The notes under the pieces were generated by a model. That model saw only the letters and a list, made by a program, of their open reading frames with translations, did no database searches and had not been told where the DNA came from. A stretch of DNA of 64,000 nt from Marsupella aquatica. Lineage: Eukaryota > Marchantiophyta. Each line of letters begins with the position of its first letter. Position 1 is the stretch's first letter. Shown here piece after piece: positions 37,230 through 46,633 of the stretch. Location: the NCBI GenBank assembly GCA_973895155.1, contig OZ316898.1, positions 15,004,001 to 15,068,000 on the forward strand, given 5' to 3'. The position numbers and the translations under genes were made by a program.

Positions 37230-39638
37230 GACTTTATACAAAGGCCACTCGAGCCCTACTGCATATGAATATATAATGAAACTGATGTCAAAGTAACAAG
37301 TTGAACGGTCAGATATTCTAATGGGATGCAAATATTCAACTCAAAAGTCATACTGAAAAATAGTCAAGGGGGCAAAACACTTCCCATGCATGCCATTCAA
37401 TTATTGTACCGACAAAAATAAATGCAATAGTGTAGCTGTTAACTGTCGACCCTCTTAGCTGAGAGACTACATAATTAATTTTAGTTGTCGCACTTACTCC
37501 TGATCACTAATTTTATTATATTAAGCTCGTTGAACCTTCTCATGATTAAACATAATCTCCCGTGATAATGCCAACTAAATTTTACTAATATAGTGGGATA
37601 TAAAATTATTTTCTTTCCAGGGTTTTTGTCTCGAGTGAAGCACTTAGATGATAATTCTGAATAAGGACAAAACTACTCATGACTCCATGATTCTAAATAA
37701 GAACAAAATTAAAAATGAGGATGAATTAAAATAGATATAGAACAACGCTGAACAGGGACCAATAGAATTCTCGTTTTTGCAAGTATTTTTTTTGTCATCA
37801 TCTCGATTTACGTTCATGGAATGGGTAATGAGACTAGTTTGTTTAAATGTAGATTTCCACCTACTTTTTTATGTAGATGTTTGAATTTCATTGACAGCTT
37901 GGGAATTTGGGATGTACGAAGAAGCTTGGTTGTGCATCCCACACACCCCTTTTTGTCTTGTCATGGTAATTGTTCATCAAACAGTGCCAGATACTTGGAA
38001 AGAATACCAATCAGAAACTATAATACAGAGTTGCGTCACTTTTTGAAATAATCGTCATTCAAATTTGGAGAGACTTTTTAAGTGAAAGAAAAGAGAACTG
38101 TAACAAGAGAAAGGAATAAGAGAAACTAATTATATTTAGTGTGAACATGTTTCTCCAAGCAAGAAAAGTATAAAGGCTTCCCCTTTACCATCCATGCTAC
38201 CCCATGCTCCTCCCTCTACCATCCATGCTACCCCATGCTCCTCCCTCTACCATCCATGCAAATCATGCATACAAAGTGTTCATTCCTCTACCATCCATGC
38301 CATATCATACATGCAAAGGAAGTGCTACATGTATCATGAAGGAGTTTAATAACAAATATTTTACATAATCAAGAAAATAGTGCACAAACCTAATCAATGA
38401 GACAAAGACAAGATGAGAAAAATAGTGAAAAAAGAAACGAAGGTTTCAAAAGATATAAATTACAAAAACAATTAAAAAATTAATTCTTGTTAGGATATAA
38501 GTACCAAGGTTAGATTAACTAACCAGGATTAATACCCCTGGATTAGTACCATATATATTACCCACATATATATAGAAGAGCGGCAATTGCCATATTGTTA
38601 GTTGTTGAATCATTATCATGTAACAATTCTCATTTTGTTATACATTGGTGGTGGTTTTCGTCTCTTTTTGTGTCATGACATCTTTCACTCTACAATTGCC
38701 ATGCACTTTTGCCATTGCCAGTCACTTTAGGAAAATAGCTTTAGTTGCAATTCACCTTTGCCATTGCCAGGCATCTGGGTTCAACCATCCCCTCAACTAG
38801 TCAAGATCCAATCGAGCACAACAGTCTGCCAAATGAACTTTGTGAAGTCGACGGGCCAGTCAAATGATGACGGGGTCGAGCGGAGGTGATTTGTTCCCAC
38901 ATAGCTGGATGGTCAATTAGTGTAGGCGACTGGACTTGGTTTCCCACGTCGGCATGGACAAAGGCAATTTCTGGATTTATCGCCAGACGGGTTTTATTGC
39001 CAGACTTGCTGGATAGCAGTTTGCCAACCCATCATCACATAATTATATGGAAAGTGATAGCACTTGAGCATATTTGCACCTGAGATTTATCTGGATTTCA
39101 TACAAACATGTGCAACAGTTTGTACCCGAGATACCACAATGCCGGCCTTAATGTACGGAACTAAAATGAACTAGAAATGGTATCAAGTGAGGTATTTCTC
39201 TGCAACGTTTGGTTGTACAAACGCGTCACATCTTCCATGTGTATGACTGCTCGCATCATTCTGTGGATGCGTCGATGCAATAAACCTTGAAGGGAAGGCA
39301 TGTCTGTTGTCGAGCAAGACGCCCACTGTACAGTCCCCTTCACGGCTTCGCTTGATCTGGGGAAAAGTGCCACCATCACACAAGTTGTTTTAATAAGGAG
39401 ACCGCATCGATTTCATTTATTCTGAGAGAAGACAAGACAGTATGCGATGTGCTCAACATGATTTTGGTCCTGTAGAATCTGTAGGTGCCCCGACATACCG
39501 TACCTTCTAGGTTCTGATTCACAAATTAAGATTCACAGCGGGCTGTCCCCGGAAGTGTAGTAATTAGCCTCGATCCTCTAAATTTTCTAAGTTAGAGAAC
39601 TCATATTGAAGCCATGGACTTCCAAAATGTTCAGATAT
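37230..39638. other. Non-coding between transposons
   Basis: A/T-rich DNA with no gene I can support. A short open frame at 37821-38051 has no motif. A minisatellite is listed separately at 38185-38310. Confidence 0.45.
38185..38310. repeat. Minisatellite, 31-bp unit
   Basis: Units beginning CCATCCATGCTACCCCATG recur at 38188 and 38219. A third unit starts at 38250 and soon diverges, and a further TCTACCATCCATGC follows at about 38287. No coding potential. Confidence 0.7.
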
Positions 39639-39648
39639 ACTTTTGAGA

Positions 39649-39828
39649 AGAGATATGCTTAGTAGACCCCCCTCTAGAAAAAGTTTGTTTAATCAACCCT
39701 TTCCATATTTTTCCCCAATCTGGACCATTGATGAACTTTTTGATCTCAGATCTGGACCGTTGATAGACCTCAGGGGGTTGATCAAGTAACAAGTTTCATT
39801 TTGGGGGGTCGATCAAGAAAATACCTCT
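39649..39828. mobile_element. Mutator-like MITE, copy 2
   Basis: This is a 180-bp close copy of 11570-11748. The ends are AGAGATATGCTTAG and the inverted AGAGGTATTTTCTTG. The flanks ACTTTTGAGA (39639-39648) and ACTTTTGCGA (39829-39838) are a 10-bp duplication with one mismatch. Both copies share the internal text ATCTGGACCGTTGATAGACC. Confidence 0.8.
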
Positions 39829-39838
39829 ACTTTTGCGA

Positions 39839-41355
39839 CAGGATCGATGGGAGGCAGAAAAACACCATTTCTTCGCATATTCCACAGATTATACCGAGCG
39901 GTTCTCGATTGTCAATTAAATTATGGTACATTAAGGTTATTGGAAAGATATTTTTCAAGTCAATTTTAATAATAATAAAAATAACAAATTACATGAAATT
40001 ACAGTCTGGAATACTGAATGTCAGAGTTAGCTTCTCAAAAAATTTAAGAAGCCCAAAACCTCGCAACTAGCATATTCGATAAACTTACACTCTGTAAACT
40101 CTAGGCGCTAATGGTAATTATGACAAAATCACTTTTGGGGCCCATTGGTGAGAGAGTCACACATTCTAGCTAGTTGGAGTGTTGTGTACTATCCTAGTTT
40201 GAGGTTTGTGGATATATGCTATCTGAATATGTAGGACAGGTTGGTGATGATAGACTTTGCGGTGTGCACATTGAAGGGTTATCTTTTGATGTTGGACCAT
40301 TGAAACCTCTGGAGTTGGCTATGGCGGCAGAGCACTATTGTAACATAGATTCCCTGGAAGCACCGGTACGTTTGGTCCGATATAGATTGTATCCACTCAC
40401 TCTTGATCACGTGGTTGCGTAGAGGGAGATTGTTGGTTGAGACTTGGTGACTATTATTGTGGGTTTTCATCCATGTTTGGAAATGATACTTGTTTGTCTT
40501 CCATTCTCTAGCTAGTATTGTGTGTTGTGTGCTTATACTTGTGATGGAATGTGTGTCAACGATGTGAGTTGTATAGCGATGTGTATGCGCACGACAGTAC
40601 CCTAAAGTCTCCTCCAAACAAAAATGTCCCTAAATTGACAGTCCCATGTACATTGCACTCACTAAAGCCCTTTGTCAAGTTCCCCAGCGAGAAACTTAAT
40701 TTTACAATAGAATGGCCCTCCCAGCCACAAACATGCTGAGTCACTCACAAAAATTAAGGTGATGCAGGCTCAGGCTCGGTGACCTTGCCAACAGTAGAAA
40801 CAAGTTTCACTTCCAATCTCACCCTGTGTACTATAGAGAGAATTGTGAGTTTCACCTTTGCTTTCAATCAGACAGAACTGAAGACCATCCTGCAATGCCA
40901 GAGTTTACAGAAAACTTTAGATGTGGATTACCCTTTGAGGAGTGGGGAAGAGTATGGAGGCAGGTGGCATTCACACTTTTGATTAAGCTGCAGACCTATA
41001 TTAAGTAAAGGTCATGAATCCTTAAGTACAAGCTTAACAAACGATTCAAAATATTAAAGTAACTATCAAAAAACTGCTTTAACCAGGGGTGACTGGTGCC
41101 TCTTTCCTTATTAAAGTTGCATAAAGGAAAACAATCGTTCATGAAGAGTTGTTCTCAAATCAATACTTTTCAGAAAGTTGGTTTCCAAATGTATCTAAAC
41201 TGAAAAAATTGATTCAAATATCTAAAATTTTGTGTCATTTATTCATTGTACCCTATTTTTGGAATCCCCTTTTGGCGTGTCAATCTAGCTAGTCATAAGG
41301 AGTCCTAGAAACACACAAAATCCAAAAGCCAATGAAGTAATGTAAAGAAACCTTA
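39839..41355. other. Non-coding, nothing recognised
   Basis: No supported gene. An open frame at 40216-40422 (+) and a reading frame at 40779-41008 lack motifs and partner exons. Confidence 0.4.
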
Positions 41356-41356
41356 G

Positions 41357-41624
41357 TTGGAGGTCTCACTATATAGATGTCTCCCCATCACTTACGAAGT
41401 TTTTAGGCCTCGGACCCCCTACAATGTAAGGAAAAATATTATTTTTGAACCCCTATAAAGTTTTTAGTTAGAAAGACACTAATATCCTTATAAGTCTCAA
41501 AATTGGATTGAAAAGACTCTATTGTTCTTCTGAGAAAAATTTTAAGTATTCCCTTTGAACCAATAAAATGATTTTATCCTTCATTGCACGTGATGTGCCA
41601 TTTTTTTGGAAGTGAAACCCCTGG
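41357..41624 (-). mobile_element. hAT-like MITE, subfamily III, reverse orientation
   Basis: It is homologous to 46267-46563 along most of its length, including TTTTTAGGCCTCGGACCCCC and AAAATGATTTTATCCTTC. The ends are TTGGAGGTCTCACTATA and GGAAGTGAAACCCCTGG. The edges are worn and I cannot read a target duplication. It lies just outside, or at the left edge of, the CACTA element. Confidence 0.7.
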
Positions 41625-41924
41625 TTTACATGAGCAAAGATAATTGGGCTAGACTTAGGCAGAAGTTGTGGGAGGGAAGGCCTCAGCCAACAACATTTTT
41701 GCAGATATGTCATTTGACTATGGTACTTATGCTTGCCTCCGGGAGGTTGATGAGGAGACTCTGCAGGTCCCTCCAATGCCCCCAAGACCTCCATGATTAG
41801 TTGGCTGTTTTCAAGGTTGTGATTTGTCCTGTAGTTAATTTGACAAGTTCCCTTTTGTCTTGGCAAGCGCCTCAGACCCACTCACGGCTACATTATCAGG
41901 ACTTTTTACATGTTACATGAAGAC

Positions 41925-42260
41925 GTTAAGCCCAACGTCTCCTTGCTGCTAAAGAAAGGCGACACATACACTCGACGTGAATCAGGGCACATTTTGTACG
42001 AAGTAACAAAGGTTACAGTTTACATCGTCCAAAACGACGTTACATACATCAGTACATACTACGTTACATATTAACGTCGTAAATAAAGACGTTATTCTGG
42101 ATGCAGATTGAACAGGCAAATCAGCAGATAACATCATTTAAAACAACGTTAATGTCAGATTACGTAGTTTGTGACTTTGTTAATGATGAGTCTGTCCAGG
42201 ACGTATGAGTAGTAAGTCGTGTGAGGCTTGGTAAAAATGGTGTTAACGAGAACGTTTGAA
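41925..42260. repeat. ACGTCGT motif cluster 1 (left subterminal)
   Basis: This cluster contains many copies of a core read as AACGACGTTA or its complement TAACGTCGTT, in both orientations: for example AAAACGACGTTACATAC, TTAACGTCGTAAAT, AAAGACGTTATTC and AACAACGTTAATG. Such arrays bind the element's own TNPA-type protein in characterised CACTA elements; that role is inferred here. Confidence 0.7.
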
Positions 42261-42731
42261 AATAGTACCAAGAATGGAGAGACATGAATGGAGTGCCGTT
42301 TGTGGTAAACATTAATCTTGTATGGAACATCCTTCTAGGCTACCTTAGTTGGCTGGGCTTTAGGTTTAGGTTCATATACACACGGAATACACATAAAATA
42401 GACATATGAAGTCCAGAATGCCACTATAAATGGGTGGCGTCAAAAGTTTTTGCCAAAAATGTACAAAATGCAGGTGGACGTCCACCTAGTCATGCATGGT
42501 ATACCCTAATGCCGTTGAGAGCGGCTCCTATCACGTCCAGACCTGCGAACAGAAATACGTGGCGGTGCTTCCGACTGTTTGCCTCAGGGCCGCAACTCGT
42601 ACCAAAGTGGATCCTCGTCTGAACTACTGCTACCAGACACCAACTCCGCAGCTCCCTTGCCTCTACTCCTGGGGACTACATCTCTAGTGCCATTGTGTCC
42701 CCTAGTGGTATCCCTCTCGACATGGCTCCTC

Positions 42732-42734
<3 letters not shown>

Positions 42735-42827
<93 letters not shown>
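42735..42827. repeat. (CT)n microsatellite, about 46 units
   Basis: This perfect dinucleotide run of about 93 bp lies inside the last exon of the TNPA-like gene. On the minus strand it reads (GA)n and encodes a run of alternating Arg and Glu. Its open frames on the + strand (poly Leu-Ser) are artefacts of the repeat. Confidence 0.95.
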
Positions 42828-42830
<3 letters not shown>

Positions 42831-43257
42831 CGTCTATGGCTGGTATGACCCCTATCAGTCTCCACTGGAGGGGAGAGGTCAGAAGATGACCGGCCCTGTG
42901 TACCTAAACTGCCCTCCTGCCCACAGTCCACTAAGGCCTCCTCTTGCGTATCAGGCTCCTCCCCTCCATGATCTGCCTCCTCATCTTCTGCAATGGGCCG
43001 TGCCACTAACCCCTCTGGAGGACTCCAATCCTCCTGCACATGACATAAGGGATCAGTTTACCTCCTGCAAATAGTGGATGCAAAACCTAGTATAGAAGGA
43101 ACCTAACCTGACTATGTAACTTACCACTGGGTGGTCCTCCGGGACAGAGTCCAGCTTAGCCCATAGGGCCGCCGGGCCATAGCGTTTTGAATAGAGCCAC
43201 TCCTGCTCACTTGGCTCGGCGTTGGCTCCAAACTTGCGTTTCTGCAGGAAATTGGAG

Positions 43258-43475
43258 AACGTCGTCACCACAGTCGTTAATTACAATGTACCTAACGACG
43301 CTTTCTAATTAACGTCGTCCAAGATAAGGTTTATATAGTGGAACTGCCATATTAACGATGCAGAAACGAGGTTAATTAAATGTAACATCGTGAGAGACGA
43401 CGTTAGGTAGGGTGAACGTAGGGTGGGTAGACGTAAAATTGAGAACTTGCGACGTTAGAGGAGAAAAACGACGTT
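43258..43475. repeat. ACGTCGT motif cluster 2 (intronic)
   Basis: Motif copies include AGAACGTCGTCACC, ACCTAACGACGC, ATTAACGTCGTCC, GAGACGACGTTAGG and AAAACGACGTTAATTC. The cluster sits in an intron of the TNPA-like gene, not at an element end. Confidence 0.7.
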
Positions 43476-44590
43476 AATTCAATGTTCTCACCGCAGCGGC
43501 CGAAGCATGAACAAGCTGTGCTTTGAAGAGGGTGGGGGACTTACATAGGTTGCGAGGAAGCCTCGCCATCCTCCTTGGCCCTAGAAATTGGTCACACGTA
43601 GGCGGCCATTTAATTTGCGGGCTGCAGTAGCTTTGTCCCCCATGTGCACTCGCTTGCCTACTGGGGTGTCAGGTGCTGCTTCCAACTTAGCCACGATCAA
43701 CTTGAAGTCGGCGTCACTCATTCCTTCTTGTTTAAGGTATTGCTCTGTCCTTGGGCATCTCATTTTTGGAACCTTGTTTCTCCATCTAAACCTCCGATCT
43801 GCAAGGTAGCCTATGATCTTCTGTCTGATGTGCCTGTAGTCTATTTCACGGCCATTCCTAAACCCAGCTTGCACATCGTTTAGGAGGAGCTGAAACTTCT
43901 TTGGGTTCTGTGCGAGATCCTTCCAAGTTGTCCAACCAGGACAGTGCTTGGCACAACACGTCTGCACTCAATTTGTGAAGGCCTTCTCATCCAGAACATC
44001 CGGCCTAGCATCAAACACATCCAATGTGATGGTTGGGAGTTTGTCTCGACTCACAGCAGTAGTTACAAGTCGCACAGGAGAAGGTTGTCGCTTTTTGTGG
44101 GAGTGACGTTCACGCTGAGGTGAGTACCTCTCTCTTCTATCTGCCCTTGCATCTCCCTCTGTTCTTCTTCTTTTCTACCTCTACTGTGTGGATCTGCATC
44201 TCTATACTCCTTCCCTTCCCCCTTCCATCTTCTCTCATCAAGGCTGCTATTGCTGTTGCGTGTTCTATCACGATGCCTCCTCCGCCTGCGAGAGTCCCGA
44301 TCCTGATCAGGCTGGAATCTGTCATGTGCTACCCTGACCACACTCTTGATTGGGGTCCCACTAGGTGCCTGAGAATCAGACTGCATTCCATTGAAGGCAG
44401 GATCGTCCCACCCATCATCTAGTAGGGACGGGAAGGAGTTGAGAGCATCGATCGAAGGCCCCCATCCTCCCCCAAGAGCGTTGCATTCAATTCTCAGTTT
44501 CCACATAATCATCGGGGGCAGGAGTCGTGTGGTTGGACGTTATTTTGGTTAACATAGCGGGATACGTTTATGCTTGGGGTTTAATATGTT

Positions 44591-45236
44591 GTGGGGGCCT
44601 TTGTAAATTTGATCATAGGGGACATGGCAACCTATGCATCGGACCATGATGGGGGCAGGCATTGTCGGCACAGATACCATCATCATCATCATAGGGGGAC
44701 GTATGATGAGTCGGATAGGCAAAGGGATGACTCGTGTGACGATGACGATGAGCATGGCGGTAGTTCTCACCGACATAGACACCATCATCGGCATAGGGGG
44801 GGTTCAGCTTCATTGGGCTATAGGAGCGATGACGAGCGACGGAGGAGGAGGGATGACGAGGGAGGGAGGAGGAGGGATGACTCATCCTATGAGGACCATG
44901 GTGGGGGTCTTACACCCAACGCAGAGATGACCATCATCATAGGGGGAGGGAAAACCTGTCGGACCGGGAGAGAGATTACTCACCACACATGTATGATCAA
45001 TCTAGGCGTCATTGATCCAGGCATCATCGACGCAGACATCGTTCCGAGGGCAGGAGAGGCCGGAGCCCCCATCGTGCTGATAGATTTGGAGAGGCCATGG
45101 CTGCTCTTCAGGGGATTGGGCCAGTTCACAAGATGCCTTGCCCTTGCAGACGATGCAAGGGTGTTGTCTTACACGAGAGGACCACTGTCCTTAGCCATTT
45201 AGGGATCCATGGTCGTTACACCCCCCGACCCGAGAG
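44591..45236 (+). pseudogene. CACTA-associated zinc-finger exon with Arg/Asp/His-rich head
   Basis: This is the likely first coding exon of the + strand transposase gene. The head is rich in Asp, Arg and His. The tail encodes KMPCPCRRCKGVVLHERT and then VLSHLGIHGRY, matching the Cys-x-Cys-x2-Cys plus His pattern of the transposase-associated domain at the N-terminus of plant tnp2 proteins. The exon ends at a GT donor after 45236. The reading frame changes between the head (frame of 44591) and the tail, near 44890, and a TGA occurs near 45016, so it is broken. Confidence 0.6.
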
Positions 45237-45341
45237 GTAATACAATTTTGTTGGGTATTGCAATTATGATAACATCTCCTTCCTTGAATTATTTTTTGAT
45301 TGTCATATTCTGAACTTGTTTTGGTGGAACATGTGGAACAG

Positions 45342-46159
45342 ATTCCTGTTGTAGTGCGATCTTCGCCTGTGGACCGCTTGAGAGACATTGCATATCGTGC
45401 ACTCGCACCACTCGTCCATCCATCCAATTTGCCAGCCACATTGAGGGAGATAGACCGTGTATTTCGTAGGAGGAGGAGAGTGTTTAGGATGCACCCTATT
45501 GAGAGGGGAGTAGTGGTGACCACTAGACCCCGATCGATTGAGTCCCGTCCACCTAGGATTGTTCCGCCCCGATGCCCTTTTCTTGATGCATCGGTGTCCC
45601 GGGCACCGAGATAGTTGCGAGGGAGAGCCTTGGACATCTTAAAGGACTCCTTCCCAGCCCAATTTGGACTCCCTATGGACCTCCCGCTTTGGGAGCCTAT
45701 TATAGTTTGGGACCGCCCATGGGTCATCCTCCCCTCCACATTGGGGACTCATGTAGGACTTGGAGTATTTGCTCTTGTGGATATCGTGGTCCTACCGGTT
45801 GTGCACCCGATGATTTGCCTCAGTTGTTTCCATTCTATGGGCCCAAGTATTTGGCGGCGAGATGGCGCATCTTTTCCCGACAGTTCCCAGCCTTTAGTCA
45901 ATATGGCATGTCACTAAAGTTGGACCCTAGGTATGCTCAGATTGATGGTTACCCACCTCGCACGGGGAACTTGGCGGGTTACATCAACAGCACTATTGGT
46001 TCTCGGCGTTAAGGGTTTAGGCCAAACGCTGAGTGGCACGAGTTCCATGACCAGAGTCACCCTCGTTTGCCTGTAGCATGCACGCATTACATCTTGACAC
46101 ATGCTACCCGCACCATTAGAGCAGGGGAAGAGATTCTCGTAGATTATGATTGGCATTGA
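45342..46159 (+). pseudogene. SET-domain-like ORF inside the CACTA element
   Basis: An acceptor AG ends at 45341. The first part is basic (DRVFRRRRRVFRM). After an in-frame TAG at 45612-45614 the same frame gives RPWVILPSTLGTHVGLGVFA, which resembles the start of a SET domain (GxGVFA). The frame then shifts near 45785-45830. The new frame gives FYGPKYLAARW, then GNLAGYINSTIG, an in-frame TAA at 46010-46012, and finally ATRTIRAGEEILVDYDW before the stop at 46157-46159. GNLAxYIN and IRAGEEILxDYDW match the two signature blocks of SET lysine methyltransferases, which use S-adenosylmethionine. The long spacer between the blocks is unusual. It lies between the zinc-finger exon and the tnp2 exons; whether it was fused to the transposase is unresolved. 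Confidence 0.65.
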
Positions 46160-46266
46160 TGTTTACATGTGTACATGACATATTCATTATGGGGTGACCC
46201 TTGAATTTTTCATTATTGATGTTTCATTGTAAGCTTTCTCATGGAAACCCTTTCTCTAATTGTGAT

Positions 46267-46563
46267 CTCAGGGGTCTCACTATATGGGGACCTCCCCATC
46301 GCCTGCGACGTTTTTAGGCCTCGGACCCCCTAAAATGTAAGAAAAAAAATTTATTTTTTAACCCCTATAAAGTTGGAATATTCTTGGAATATTCTAAAAA
46401 TTGGATTAAAAGGACCCTAATGTTCTTATAAGTCTCAAAATTGAATTTAAAAGACTCTATTGTTCTTCTACAAAAATTCTTAAGTCTTCCCTTAGAACCA
46501 ATAAAATGACCCTATCCTTCGTCACACGTGATATGCCATTTTTGTGGAAGTGAAACCCCCGAG
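46267..46563 (-). mobile_element. hAT-like MITE, subfamily III, inserted in the CACTA
   Basis: It is 297 bp long, starting CTCAGGGGTCTCACTATA and ending AAGTGAAACCCCCGAG. The flanks ATTGTGAT (46259-46266) and ATTGCGAT (46564-46571) form an 8-bp duplication with one mismatch. It separates the SET-like frame from the acidic transposase exon and must be younger than the CACTA copy. Confidence 0.85.
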
Positions 46564-46633
46564 ATTGCGATCTGTCATTGCATATTGAAAACTCTAGGAT
46601 GGTGTACATATTACTCCCACACCTCACCCATCA

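Larger units (their letters stand above)
42584..44512 (-). pseudogene. TNPA-like CACTA second gene, disabled
   Basis: Reading from 44512 down, the exons encode an N-terminal acidic/tryptophan segment (LLDDGWDDPAF) and an Arg/Asp-rich tract. Next is a helical region, CPGWTTWKDLAQNPKKFQLL and DRRFRWRNKVPKMRC, which resembles the DNA-binding region of plant Ptta/En/Spm TNPA-type proteins. An exon at about 43247-43123 follows (KRKFGANAEPSEQEWLYSKR). A C-terminal exon at about 43039-42584 carries a long Arg-Glu repeat. Stops interrupt it: a TGA near 43967 and a TAG near 43582. The intron at about 43248-43545 contains motif cluster 2. It is divergent from the + strand genes, with which it could share a promoter near 44513-44590. 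Confidence 0.6.

Noticed and set aside
38185-38310. Regular short repeats considered as a CRISPR array
   Set aside because: The units are contiguous without unique spacers and the genome is eukaryotic. It is a minisatellite.
42579-42889. Leu-Ser repeat frames on + over the CT run
   Set aside because: They exist only because of the dinucleotide repeat. The meaningful frame is the Arg-Glu one on the minus strand.
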